Assembly (NCBI GenBank): GCA_022606425.2
Contig: JAHDVF020001256.1
Span: 24,040 to 88,039 of the forward strand
Direction: 5' to 3'
DNA length: 64,000 bases
Source of the DNA: Lepidostoma basale
Lineage: Eukaryota > Arthropoda > Insecta > Trichoptera > Lepidostomatidae
The position numbers and the translations under genes are program-made. Positions 41,470-51,520 of this stretch are shown here, in pieces. How positions within the stretch are numbered: the stretch's first letter is position 1; every line of letters begins with the position of its first letter. Under the pieces are notes generated by a model that searched no databases, was not told the origin of the DNA, and saw only the letters and a program-made list of their open reading frames with translations.

Positions 41470-41640
41470 CAACAAACAATCACGCCGTTTTACCGAAGGG
41501 GTAGGCAGAGAGAATGCTAGCTTCCTCCACATTCATACAGCGAGTCGTATGACTCGCTGTATGAACCACGTCGTCGCACGTCGCACGACGCACGTCGATT
41601 CTTCTGACATCTAACATTGCCGATCTTTAATTTTTTTTTT
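41470..41640 (-). mobile_element. RTE-like subfamily B, tail copy with internal palindrome
   Basis: The minus strand ends ACGGCGTGATTGTTTGTTG. TTCATACAGCGAGTC (41,532-41,546) and its complement (41,551-41,565) create a perfect 15-bp hairpin absent from sister copies. Confidence 0.7.
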
Positions 41641-42034
41641 AATCTGTTTTTAATGAAGTATTTGTTCTTTTATAACCTGTTTACCATTTGCGTTTTAATC
41701 AATACGTATTCAATAACCCAGTTGCGTATTAAACACAGAACAAAAAACATTGCGTATTTGTTACATATTACTCTCTTGTTTTTTATGTCACACGGACGTT
41801 AATTATTATTATATATTAAAAGTGAAGCTGTTTTTGAACGTTTTCTTTTGGGTGTTTACGATTTCCGACTTACCTAATCCCCGCGATGGTTCCTAAACGT
41901 GCTGCTGCTTCTTCTTCTTCTAGAAAGCTTCGTAAGAAGACGATATAACAAAACACTGTAGAAAGATACTTACCAGGAGAAGGAAAAATGTTCGATCGTG
42001 CATATTACAATGTATGAATGTAGACGATGCTCAA

Positions 42035-42625
42035 AATGTGGACATATAGATTGACTGGACTAGTAAAGAATGGTTAAAATGCTGTATCCAAGCAGCGTGA
42101 GTGGAAAGAGAAGTCGTGGAAGTTCGAGGAAAACAAGGGGTTACCAAATTCATCAAATACTAAAAGGCGGCCATATTCGAAGTCGGAAAAATCGACGAGC
42201 GTGCATGGTACGAGAACTCGGCCGTGCTGCGGGGTGTTCGGCTTTTTGTCCCTGATAGATATCTCCGACAGCGATAGCATAGACTGTTTTACCTACCGGC
42301 CGCCAGAACCGACTTGCCCTTGGTGACACCGGTGGGAGGAGTAATTAATCTGCTGAACGCGGTCTCTAAAATATATATTTTAATTTTAATTCATCTCTCA
42401 TACGTTTCTAGTAGTATACTATATACAATATATATTTTATAGTTCGCAATAGATGCCTTAAACCTTAATTTTGTAATGTCTTTTGATTAAATAAACTGAC
42501 TTGATTTGATTTGATTTGTATCAATGTAGAGGGATTTTGAAATGTATTTTAGGACAGAACAATCTGGCGGTCCATTCTCTATGTCCGCCCTTCCAGAGAA
42601 ACGTCGTGATGGTTAGTTAGTTATT
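42035..42625 (+). pseudogene. RTE-like LINE subfamily C copy split by a CR1-type 3' end
   Basis: The left part (to 42,215) reads RMVKMLYPSSVSGKRSRGSS, RKTRGYQIHQILKGGHIRSR, KNRRACMV. The right part (from 42,517) resumes at the NVEG segment and runs to CGTCGTGATGGTTAGTTAG. RGRPRKTW is decayed to RGSSRKTR. Confidence 0.7.
42216..42516 (+). mobile_element. CR1/Jockey-superfamily LINE 3' end inside RTE-C
   Basis: Reads VPDRYLRQR, RLFYLPAARTDLPLVTPVGG, VINLLNAV. After a small deletion the common 3' untranslated region ends in AAACTGACTTGATTTGATTTG. Confidence 0.8.
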
Positions 42626-42727
42626 TCTGAATCATTCTGGAAGGTTCCGTTAGCCTGGATTTTTTTCTTCTCTCGACACGCATTTTTTCTTCAACCTTGG
42701 ATAAACAAATTGCATTTTATATTTATC

Positions 42728-43055
42728 TATCTTCTTCTTCTTTTTGTCCTGTCACACCTCCGTGGTGCATAGGGCCTCAAGAAACCTTCTCTACCCGACT
42801 TTATCGCATGCCTGATGCCTAACATCATCCCAAGTGAGGCCTGCTGCCTCAACCTCGTCCTGCAGGGCTCTTCTCCAGGTGGCTCATACTGTCTGCTTCG
42901 CTTCCTGCCTCTTTCCCCCCATAGGGGACCAGTCTAGTGTGCCCTTAGCGATGCAGGCTGGGTTCCGTCTCAGAGTGTGACCGATTCACTGCCATTTGCG
43001 TCTAGCGACTTGTTCTCTAATTGACTTTTCGCCTGCTATAGTCCAGAGATATCTA
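42728..43055 (-). pseudogene. LINE C-terminal fragment (family O)
   Basis: Read on the minus strand: EKSIREQVARRKWQ, a stop, IGHTLRRNPACIAKGTLDWS, PMGGKRQEAKQTV, TWRRALQDEVEAAGLTWDDV, then FLEALCTTEV. This is the ERKWRWIGHTLRK...TWRRxLExE...ALC ending of common RTE-like LINEs, with two stops and slips. The GACAAAAAGAAGAAG tail is at the left edge. Confidence 0.65.
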
Positions 43056-43530
43056 TACTCATAGAAAATTCCGTAATGTCAAATGTAGAAAATTTGATAT
43101 TTGTATTTTGCAAAACTCCATCATATAATATATAAATCCACGATCATATAAATCCACGATCATTATGTATTTTGCATTTTTGTATACTATTTATCGTTAT
43201 GTATTTTGCATCAGTTCCCAGAAGTCGATTAGAAAATTTATTTATCTGCATTTATTAATCAGTCAGTTCTAGAGTTAATTAGTTTTGATAAAAAAGTTTA
43301 AATTTGTTTCGGTATAACTTCACAAAATTATACAATGTCATTAGTCATTGAAAAAATATTTTATAAAAACAAAAATATTTCAAAACAGTTCTTATAATGC
43401 ATCTGTCACAATGACATTAGGCATTTAGTTCGCATTGGCGCCACCACCAACATACTTTTGTGGCTCTAAAGTCGTAATTTTATTTTACTGTGAAAAAGTG
43501 TCAATGGTATAATGTCTATGTCTATGGTAT
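43056..43530. other. AT-rich stretch, probably 5' part of the pogo-like remnant
   Basis: A short repeat, TATAAATCCACGATCAT (twice near 43,130-43,160), and repeated GTATTTTGCA are the only structure. Confidence 0.3.
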
Positions 43531-43531
43531 A

Positions 43532-43697
43532 ATGGATAAACGCAAACGAGTCGTACTTTCAATTGAACAAAAACTCGAAATAATAAAAGGTTTAAAAATG
43601 GTGCAACCATTAAATATTTATTGAATCAATATAATGTCGGTGATCAAACTATACGGGACATCATTAATAAAAAGAGAAAAACAATGTTTTCGGATTA
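43532..43697 (+). pseudogene. Pogo/Tigger transposase N-terminal fragment
   Basis: ATG at 43,532 opens MDKRKRVVLSIEQKLEIIKG, then, one base out of frame, NGATIKYLLNQYNVGDQTIR and DIINKKRK. The order (basic start, SIxQKLEIIK, G-x-x-I-KxLxxxYNVGxxTIxDI) is the psq/CENP-B N-terminal helix-turn-helix that binds the transposon ends in pogo/Tigger transposases. One missing base near 43,594 breaks the frame, and the DDE catalytic domain is absent. A TAA ends the fragment. Confidence 0.7.
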
Positions 43698-43831
43698 ACC
43701 GGGAAATACGGGATTTCTTTTCACCATCCATCCCGGAAAATGGGAGTGTATTGTAATTACATATTAGCACCACTCCAAATTTGCACTGTATAATTTTCCC
43801 CTCCCCTAAGTTGTATTAAAATTTTATTTAA

Positions 43832-44380
43832 AATTCGCTCGCAGTACCCTCCACTTCCTACGCTGCTCAGGCATCACGGGTGGTTGTAGGGAGTGTCACC
43901 AAGGGAAAACGTCCTGTATCTGGTGTATCGGCTGCCAAGAAATCGAGGGACCCGACAACCGACGCATCAGGAGCTGCTGCAGTCAATACCCGTCCTCAGA
44001 ATGATGGAGGGAATGGGAATATTGTCTCGCAGCCCAGTGTTCCGGGAGGGTGGAGTGTTGTTTCGGGAAGGCGTCGGCTCGCTGTCCGTGGGTCCCGCAA
44101 GGAGCAAACACCCACAACGTCCCAGAAAAACTTCCACTTTTATCCCTTCCATCCGGAAACCTCGGCGGAGGAGATGAAAACCTCCTTAAATTCTCTGTGT
44201 AAGGCTTCGTATACGGTCCATAGAATGAAGCCCAGAGATGGTTCCTATGCGTCGTTCAAAATTGGCGTTCCTACGTCGGCCGTGTCGGAGGTCTTAAAGC
44301 CGAAACACTGGCCGCGACAGTCTTTTATTAAGGAGTGGCGGTCAAGTGTGGCGGCTCCTCGACTTCCGATGCTCAGCTGA
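43832..44380 (+). CDS. LINE ORF1, 5'-truncated C-terminal part
   Basis: The frame is open from 43,832 to TGA at 44,378 and has no convincing Met start, consistent with 5' truncation of the element. The N-terminal part is low in complexity, rich in Gly, Ser, Thr and Arg. From about residue 75 it has NFHFYPFHPETSAEEMKTSL and KASYTVHRMKPRDGSYASFK, FKIGVP and a tryptophan-containing basic end (KHWPRQSFIKEWR). This is the fold-like C-terminus seen in ORF1 proteins next to CR1/Jockey-type polymerases, which bind element RNA. No CCHC knuckle lies in the part retained. The stop is immediately followed, in the same frame, by ORF2. Left of about 43,832 the sequence changes to AT-rich flanking DNA. Confidence 0.65.
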   Translation, partial: NSLAVPSTSYAAQASRVVVGSVTKGKRPVSGVSAAKKSRDPTTDASGAAAVNTRPQNDGGNGNIVSQPSVPGGWSVVSGRRRLAVRGSRKEQTPTTSQKNFHFYPFHPETSAEEMKTSLNSLCKASYTVHRMKPRDGSYASFKIGVPTSAVSEVLKPKHWPRQSFIKEWRSSVAAPRLPMLS

Positions 44381-47242
44381 CGTGATAATTTTGGTATTCT
44401 GTATCAGAATGTTCGAGGATTGAAGACAAAATGCTCGACGTTTTACACCAGTGTTTTGGCGAGTGACGCAAATATAATTGCACTCTCCGAAACATGGCTT
44501 AATCCGAGTGTCTTCTCCTCTGAGCTTTTTGATACGGATTCATTCCTTGTTTTTAGGAGAGACAGAGACAACGGCAGTGGCCATAGGCAGGGTGGCGGTT
44601 GTCTTCTGGCTATCAGGAAAGAGGACGCGCTTATGGCCGAGCGCGTCCTCGGCCTTGAATCCGAAAATGAGGACTTATGGGTAAAACTGACTTACAACTC
44701 AAATGTCAATATTTTTTTATGCGTGGTATACATTCCACCGGGATCTTCTTGGGATGTCTACAAACGCTTTTTTGATTCAATGCATATGAACCACGGTCTG
44801 ATAGGAGATCGGAATGTCATTGTGATGGGGGACTTCAATCTTCACTCCGCGCGTGGGAGCGACAGTGTTCAGCAGGACCTGGAGTTCTTGTGCGCGGTGT
44901 TTGGGCTCACCCAGTGCAATGGTATTCTGAACTCTGATCTCAGAGTTCTTGACTTGATTCTGAGCAACATGAAGTTGCAAGTTTTTCGGTCATTGTTTCC
45001 TCTGGTACCCGAAGATAGTTACCATCCATCGCTGGAGTTTGTGTGTGACGGTAAGATGGTCTCGGGGGTCACTAGAGTACCCAAACATGATGCCAGCACC
45101 TTCCGCGGTTGGAATTTTGGGCGAGGAAACTTTGACAAACTTTATCATTTAATGACTCAGATTGATTGGAGTAGCTTATACAACTTGAGTACCGTAAATG
45201 AAGCCTTACAATACTTTTACCGTATTTTATATAACATTTTTGATTTGTGCTTCCCCAGGAAACACATGAGCAATGGTGGACGGAGATATCCTAAGTGGTT
45301 TACTGAGGATATCATACGAAATATAAGGATGAAGCATGCTCATCATAAGAAGTGGAAAGCTACTGGCTCTCGTGGTGAGTATGAACAATTCAGTCACTAC
45401 CGCTCGATGGTGGTTCGCAGTGTCCGATTGGCCTTTCGAACATATGTGGGCACCATTGAGGGTAATCTCATGGACGATCCCAAATCTTTTTGGAACTACG
45501 TCAAAAGCTTACGCAAAGATGGTGGCATGATAAACACCATGATGCATGGGGATAGAGAGGTTCGAGGTGCCGATATAGCGAATGCATTCGCTAAGCACTT
45601 CCTATCTGTCTATAGCAATATTCCCCCGCGGCTAAATCATAACGATGTGACCAATTCGAGTGCCGATACTACTCATAGCTTCAATGGTGTCAGTCAAATT
45701 GACATCTCAGACATAAAAATTTCAATTCAAGCCATGAAAAATTCGCATTCAATTGGCCCTGATTTTCTTCCTATCTTCTTTTTAAAAGGATGCTCTGAAT
45801 TTTTGGTACCTCCTCTCCACTTCATTTTCAACCTCTCAGTAAATACTGATACCTTTCCCGATTTGTGGAAAATCTCCAAGATCAGTCCCATCTTCAAGAG
45901 CGGCCCGAGAGAATCAGTTGAAAACTACAGACCTGTAGCAATACTGTCTGCTCCGGCCAAACTCTTCGAATCTATTATTTATAAAATGATTCTCCCTAGA
46001 GTTGAACCCTTCATAATTTCAGAACAACACGGATTCAGGAAGGGGCGCTCTACTGAAACCAATCTTATGATTTTCACAGAATATGTGACAAGGGCTTTGG
46101 ACAATGGTCACCAGGTTGACTGCTCTTATAATGACTTTTCTAAAGCCTTTGATACCGTCAACCATGATGTACTTCTGCGAAAGCTGTCGAAAATTGGTTT
46201 CTCTTCTAAGTTGGTTTTATTTTTTATTAGCTACCTGAGGGAGAGGAAACAGTTTGCCTCATACGGTATATTTCAATCTGCACTTTTTCCCGTATATTCC
46301 GGAGTGCCACAGGGCTCAAACCTTGGTCCACTCCTCTTCACCATCTTCATTAATGATGTCGCGAGGGTTATACAATTTTCGCGATTTCTTTTATTTGCAG
46401 ATGATCTTAAATTATTCCTTGAGATAAAAAGCCCCGAAGATTGCCTCCATCTCCAGTCAGATATAAATAATATCGTCCGCTGGAGTAAAACCAATCAAAT
46501 TTATTTCAATATCTCTAAATGCGTAATTTTATCTTTTACGAGAGCATTGCGTACTGTTTATTACAGATACACAATGGATAACCAGCAACTTAAGCGTGTT
46601 TCAACGATAAAGGATCTTGGTATTGTTTATGAAAGTAGGCTGACTTTCCATGCTCACATCGAGAGAATATGTGGAGTTGCACTGAAAATGTTGGGATTTA
46701 TTCTCCGAACTGGTAGAGTTTTCAAGAATCCCTATGTTTTGCGAATTTTGTATAACTCATTGGTCCGGAGCCGGCTCGAGTGTGGCTCGGTGATATGGAG
46801 TCCCCACGAGGCGAGATACTCGCTCATGTTAGAGAGGGTTCAGAAAAGATTTCTGAGATATCTCTACATGAGGGAGTTTGGTAGCTATCCGTGGCTTTAT
46901 CCCACTGCATTCCTCTTGGGCATGCTGGGGACCAATAGTTTACAGATAAGAAGGGATGGGTGCACACTTACCCATTTCTTCAGACTTATCAGGGGATTCT
47001 TTGAGAACTCCGTCATCTTGGAGGCTATCCATCTTTATGTTCCGGATGGCTATCTTCGACAGCGTCAGCACAGACTGTTTTATCTCCCAGCATGCAGAAC
47101 CAACCTGCCTCTGGTGATGCCGGTGGGGAGAGCAATCAAACTGCTGAACATGATCGCTTCGGAGATCGATGTCTTTCATATTCGTGAAAGTACATTCAGA
47201 AGACAAATACTCTTGACTTTGGAGAGTATTTTGTATTCCTAA
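44381..47242 (+). CDS. CR1/Jockey-superfamily LINE ORF2: endonuclease plus reverse transcriptase
   Basis: Cuts target DNA and copies the element RNA at the nick (target-primed reverse transcription). The frame is continuous for about 950 codons from the base after the ORF1 stop; counted from TTG at 44,420 it is 940 codons. The AP-type endonuclease includes ILYQNVRGLKTK, SETWLN, GGGCLLAIRK, MGDFNLH (Asp138) and DSYHPSLEF. The reverse transcriptase includes VENYRPVAILS, QHGFRKGRSTE, YNDFSKAFDTVNH (Asp572), SGVPQGSNLGPLLF (628-641) and FADDLKLF (Asp661, Asp662), all catalytic residues present. The C-terminus has RSRLECGSVIWSP, VQKRFLRYL and RTNLPLVMPVGRAI. No CCHC knuckle is visible. There is no ATG near the start; the first in-frame Met lies after the first catalytic motifs, so translation must depend on ORF1 (reinitiation or readthrough). 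Whether it is CR1, L2, Rex1 or Daphne type needs a tree. Confidence 0.9.
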   Translation, partial: RDNFGILYQNVRGLKTKCSTFYTSVLASDANIIALSETWLNPSVFSSELFDTDSFLVFRRDRDNGSGHRQGGGCLLAIRKEDALMAERVLGLESENEDLWVKLTYNSNVNIFLCVVYIPPGSSWDVYKRFFDSMHMNHGLIGDRNVIVMGDFNLHSARGSDSVQQDLEFLCAVFGLTQCNGILNSDLRVLDLILSNMKLQVFRSLFPLVPEDSYHPSLEFVCDGKMVSGVTRVPKHDASTFRGWNFGRGNFDKLYHLMTQIDWSSLYNLSTVNEALQYFYRILYNIFDLCFPRKHMSNGGRRYPKWFTEDIIRNIRMKHAHHKKWKATGSRGEYEQFSHYRSMVVRSVRLAFRTYVGTIEGNLMDDPKSFWNYVKSLRKDGGMINTMMHGDREVRGADIANAFAKHFLSVYSNIPPRLNHNDVTNSSADTTHSFNGVSQIDISDIKISIQAMKNSHSIGPDFLPIFFLKGCSEFLVPPLHFIFNLSVNTDTFPDLWKISKISPIFKSGPRESVENYRPVAILSAPAKLFESIIYKMILPRVEPFIISEQHGFRKGRSTETNLMIFTEYVTRALDNGHQVDCSYNDFSKAFDTVNHDVLLRKLSKIGFSSKLVLFFISYLRERKQFASYGIFQSALFPVYSGVPQGSNLGPLLFTIFINDVARVIQFSRFLLFADDLKLFLEIKSPEDCLHLQSDINNIVRWSKTNQIYFNISKCVILSFTRALRTVYYRYTMDNQQLKRVSTIKDLGIVYESRLTFHAHIERICGVALKMLGFILRTGRVFKNPYVLRILYNSLVRSRLECGSVIWSPHEARYSLMLERVQKRFLRYLYMREFGSYPWLYPTAFLLGMLGTNSLQIRRDGCTLTHFFRLIRGFFENSVILEAIHLYVPDGYLRQRQHRLFYLPACRTNLPLVMPVGRAIKLLNMIASEIDVFHIRESTFRRQILLTLESILYS

Positions 47243-47516
47243 TGTCGAACCATCTCTCATGCGTTCCTGGTATTATATATTCTTTATGTTTTACCTGTTC
47301 TCAATAGATGCCTTAAACTATAAAAAATGTTTGTAATGTCTTTTGAGAAAATAAACTGATTTGATTTGATTTGATTTGATTTGATTTGATTTGATTATCA
47401 TCTTTACGAGGATACACTATGTGGCGATTAGGTTTAGTTGTAGAATGCCCTCGCAAGGCGCAACAAATTTGTAACTAGCATTAATATACGAGTATATGTA
47501 TAAAATCACTGGAAAA

Positions 47517-48003
47517 ACCAAATTAACCATTACGCCGTCTCGCCGAAGGGGTAGGCAGAAGGAATAGACTGCCACACTTTTCTTTCCTGACCTCTCGCTT
47601 CCTCAACATTCATACATCATGTCATGCACGCGCGTCGATTTCTCTGACTCGTCACATGGCCGACATTCAATATTTGATTTATTTGATCGTGCCACGTTTT
47701 CCTCGGTCTTCCTCAACTTCTGGTTCCATTTACATCGTTAACATATAATTTTTTACCGTTATTTCTTCATTCATTCTTTCCATATGTCCAAACCATCTTA
47801 ATGATCCTTTCATTATTTTGTTCATGACACCATCATTCTCACCGCATTTACTTTTTATATTTTCATTCGACACTCTATCATACACAGAGTATCCGCACAT
47901 TCGTCTAAGAGATCTCATTTCAAGTGCATTTATTCTACTTTCATCCTTATTTTGCATGCTCCATGCTTCGCTTCCATACATAAGGGTCGGTAGAATAACA
48001 CCA
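47517..48003 (-). pseudogene. RTE-like LINE subfamily A copy
   Basis: The minus strand encodes MYGSEAWSMQNKDESRINAL, EMRSLRRMCGYSVYDRVSNE, NIKSKCGENDGVMNKIMKGS, LRWFGHMERMNEEITVKNYM, then, frame-shifted at about 47,735, NVNGTRS.GRPRKTWHDQINQIL and the 3' end. The tail is short (GGTTAATTTGG). Confidence 0.8.
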
Positions 48004-48865
48004 TTACAAAATCACTGTAAAATCGATAAAGCAATTGCGTTTAACAAAATAAAAACCACATCCATCAATATGTAGAAGAAATGTTAATTACGTCCGATGT
48101 TAACACTAGTTTTATGACCTGTAAAGTATTTTAGTCGTAACTAGAGTTATCATTAATTGCTAAATGCTGCAGGACTACGGGCAGAAGTACCATCATTATA
48201 AAATAACGGTTCTGCTTGAGAATCTTCCGCGAACAGACCCGGCACCGCTCAATGGCCATGTTTTATTCATGAAATAAAATCGAATGGCGTATTGGAAAAG
48301 GAAAAAAATCATTGAAATATTCACGATCCAATTAAAAAAGCTCTCATTTTTCTGTATTTTGCAATCTTGCCGAGTTTCGCTAAATGTTTCGTTTAGCACA
48401 AATGAACGGTATTTTTAAAAAATAATAATAAAACGTATTTCTAACCACCTTTGGTAAATAATACCGCGATGCTCTAATCATTTTTTCGTGTTTTGTAATA
48501 AAACTGGCCGGTTTGTATTCATCAATTTTAAAGACCCGTTTTTCAATAGATTTCCATCTCGGGTTTATTTTTAAAACAACATTTATATTTTCACAAAAGA
48601 GAGCTTTTTTACGAAGCACTAAATACATTTACCCCTTGCCTCAAGGAACGGCTTTTAACAGATTTTAATAATTTGTAAATGTTTCAAAATAATAAGTGAA
48701 GGCGGTTCTGCTTAGATAACTTATACTAATAACTCAACTTGATCAACATTTTTATACTCAGGGCAAGCATAAATATTATTGATTTGAAATGTTAAGGGGG
48801 TATTCTAATGTAGAAAATTATAAAAAAAAAAAATTTGCATATTCTTAAAGTTTAGACGTTTAAAA
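48004..48865. other. No recognised feature
   Basis: Two short minus-strand open frames (48,196-48,628) have no domain or codon evidence. I treat the region as non-coding. Confidence 0.4.
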
Positions 48866-49150
48866 ATATGAGATGATTTTCTGCTTAATGCTTCCCAATC
48901 TTAATAGATGACGCTAGGTAGAGTGAACTTAAAAAATTGGAAGATAAGTGCAGCATCCTAGCATATATACATCTTCCAAAAAATTGTCAGACGTGGTGGT
49001 CGTAAGAAGGGCGAAATGACAGCTCAACCCAACCAATGACAGGTCATAAGTCCTGTAAGCGCCTCGGCCACCATATTCTGTTCCCAGAAAACAATTTATA
49101 ATACATCTTCGTCTCTATAGAGATACAATTAATCCTTATAAAAATCAAAA
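48866..49150 (+). repeat. Interspersed repeat M, copy 2
   Basis: GATTTTCTGCTTAATGCTTCC, ATAGATGACGCTAGGTAGAG, TTGTCAGACGTGGTGGTCGT, CCAATGACAGGTCATAAGTC, TCTTCGTCTCTATAGAGATA. Lies about 70 bases from copy 3 in the same orientation. Confidence 0.65.
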
Positions 49151-49219
49151 AATTATCCGCAATGGGTAAAATCCATTATTTATCTACAAGAATTTGTATA
49201 CATTCAAAATATTGTAAAG

Positions 49220-50312
49220 ATTTTCTGCTTAATGCTTACATCTAATCTTAATAGATGGCGCTAGTGTAGATTGAACTAAAATATGTGAAATGTTTCTCAA
49301 CCTAGTAGTATATACATCTTTCAAAAATAATTGTCAGACTTGGTGGTCGTAAGAAGGAATGGGGAAAAACTAACTAACTAATTAACCATCACGCCGTCTC
49401 CCCGAAGGGGTAGGCAGAAAGAATGGACTGCCACACTTTTCTTTCCTGACATATTTCTCTCGCTTCCTCAACATTCATACGTGTCATGCACGCACGTCGA
49501 TTTCTCTGACTCCTCACATGGCCGACATTCAATATTTGATTTATTTGATCGTGCCACGTTTTCCTCGGTCTTCCTCTATTTCTGGTTCCATGTACATCAT
49601 TAACATATAATTTTTTTACCATTTTTTCTTCATTCATTCTTTCTATATGTCCAAACCATCTTAATGATCCTTTCATTATTTTGTTCATGACACCATCGTT
49701 CGCACCGCATTCACTTCTTATATTTTCATTCGACACTCTATCATACATAGAGTATCCACACATTCGTCTAAGAGATCTCATTTCTACTGCATTTATTCTA
49801 CTTTCATCCTTCTTTTTTCTCCAGTTTCATGCTTCGCTTCCATACATAAGGGTCGGTAGAAGAACACCATTGTGCACTGCCATTCTAGCTTTTTTGGATA
49901 GGTTTTTGTTTGCTATGACAACTTTAAGTGCACCATTCACTTTGTTGCCTGCCCCAACCCTTCTTTCAATATCCCTCTCCACTCGCCCATCTCTTGTAAA
50001 CATACTACCTAAATACACGAACTCAACTACTTGCTCCAAATTTTCACCATTCACGCTAATGTTGCAGACTGTCATGGTTTCTTCCTTTTCAAAAATCATT
50101 ACCTTGGACTTAATAACATTCATCATCAGATCATTTCGCATGCATACCTCATACATACAATTCACCAAAGGAATGGGGAATGTTGTATTAAATAAAGCGA
50201 TCGCTTAACCCAACCAATGACAGGTCATAAAGCCTGTAGACGCCTCGACCACCATATTCTGTTTCCAAATAATTTATATCTTCGTCTCTATTGAGATACA
50301 ATTAATTATTTT
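49220..50312 (+). repeat. Interspersed repeat M, copy 3, split by an RTE-A insertion
   Basis: The left part ends GTCGTAAGAAGGAATGGGGAA (49,366). The right part resumes AAGGAATGGGGAATGTTGTA (50,168) and runs to CTATTGAGATACAATTAAT. Copy 1 (minus strand at 125-485) confirms the uninterrupted order. Confidence 0.75.
49367..50167 (-). pseudogene. RTE-like LINE subfamily A copy with 13-bp target duplication
   Basis: AAGGAATGGGGAA flanks it at 49,354-49,366 and 50,168-50,180. On the minus strand it encodes MYEVCMRNDLMMNVIKSKVM, the TVCNISVNGENLEQVVEFVY segment, LGSMFTRDGRVERDIERRVG, GNKVNGALKVVIANKNLS, VLLPTLMYGSEA, then, after a TGA for Trp and a one-base slip near 49,825, ESRINAVEMRSLRRMCGYSM and onward to YPFGETA. 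It enters just downstream of the YxDD region. Only two or three lesions are visible, so it is young. Confidence 0.85.
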
Positions 50313-50449
50313 AAATCATTGTTTAAAAAACAATCCTCAGAACTTGTTTGGTCCTAACTGTGTCTACCCTTGCTTCAACGCCATATGTAAATGTTTCTAT
50401 ATATAATATGTATAATAATCGCTTTTTGTGGCCCTAAATAAATAAATCG

Positions 50450-51045
50450 AAACACGAACATCACAAGGAAATCGAAAGAAGAATCACAATTGGTAACGAA
50501 ACATTATTCTCTCTACTACCAGCGCTCAAATCAAGAAACGTACACTGGAAAATCAAAATCATCCTGTATAAAACAATCATCCGAACAGTAGTGACCTATG
50601 GATGTGAGGCGTGAACAATGACAGCGAAATCCGCAGAGCGACTGGATACTTTTAAAAGAAGGGTGCTGCGCAGAATTCTGGGACCTGTGAATGACGATGA
50701 AGGCTGGAGAGTGCGGCATAGTGACGAGCTGTACCATATTTGCAAGGCTCCCAGTCTCTCCACACAGGTTAGACTGAATGGACTGAGATGGACCGGTCAC
50801 GTGCAGAGGATGCAGTCATCGCGAACCCCAAAAGGATTGCTGGAATGGCACCCAGGTGGTAAAAGACCAATTGGACAACCAAGGCTGCGATGGGAGGATG
50901 AAGCTGGGAGAGATGGAGCAAGATTGTTAAGAGTGTCAGATTGGAGGGTCGAAGCGGAGGACAGGAGGAGTTGGAGGCGAAGGATACTGGAGGCTAAGGC
51001 TCGATATGGGCTGTAGGGCCATCGAAGAAAGAAGAAGAAGAAAAA
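50450..51045 (+). pseudogene. LINE C-terminal fragment (family I), complete 3' part
   Basis: Reads ERRITIGNETLFSLLPALKS, NVHWKIKIILYKTIIRTVVT, YGCEA, TGA in place of Trp (50,612), TMTAKSAERLDTFKRRVLRR, ILGPVNDDEGWRVRHSDELY, LNGLRWTGHVQRMQSSRTPK, GLLEWHPGGKRPIGQPRLRW, VEAEDRRSWRRRILEAKARY and a natural stop, then a GAAGAAGAAGAAG tail. It covers the segment after the reverse-transcriptase palm of an RTE-like LINE. A single stop in about 180 codons suggests modest age. The 22.4 and 55.2 kb fragments are related. Confidence 0.8.
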
Positions 51046-51049
51046 AATA

Positions 51050-51515
51050 AATATTATCGCATTTAGAAGAATCGTAATCACACTTGTAAACATACATAAA
51101 GGTCGCAAGTCTCTGAAAGAAGATGCACCATTAGACCGTTATGTACACACATAGATATGTAATAGTGATATTTTATGACTACAAAATATAACATAGTAAT
51201 AAACACGTACCCCACTTGCCGCCACAATAGTTAACTCTTTAGCCCATTAAATGTGTGCAGACCTGTCTGCTTTAATGGGGGCCATCATTTCAAGATGAAG
51301 CCGCATTACTTCATCTAATAAAAGTTTAATAAATGGTGGACTTTACGGGTATTTACTCCCGTTTACTTGTATTCCGCTGCAACAGTTCATAATGTACTAT
51401 GTGTTCACTCATATTAAGACATAAGACCTATTTATTATATAGATACATTAGAAGTAACGGGTGTTTCGTAAAATAAATAGATTAATTATTCTCCAAACAA
51501 AAGATTTTTTTATAC
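51050..51515. other. AT-rich stretch, no recognised feature
   Basis: I see nothing supportable here. Confidence 0.5.
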
Positions 51516-51520
51516 TTACT

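Larger units (their letters stand above)
43832..47396 (+). mobile_element. CR1/Jockey-superfamily LINE, 3.56 kb, coding part nearly intact
   Basis: It comprises partial ORF1, full ORF2, a 115-base 3' untranslated region (CTCTCATGCGTTCCTGGTAT, TTTTACCTGTTCTCAATAG) and a tail of TTTGA repeats (47,358-47,396). At least four truncated relatives share its 3' end in this window. The intact polymerase suggests relatively recent insertion. I could not define a target-site duplication. Confidence 0.85.

Noticed and set aside
43880..44380. GTG at 43,880 as the start of ORF1
   Set aside because: GTG is not a usual eukaryotic start and the frame is open upstream to 43,832; the element is simply 5'-truncated.
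44777..44980. Short minus-strand frames inside the 44-47 kb LINE
   Set aside because: Shadows of the strong plus-strand ORF2 frame.
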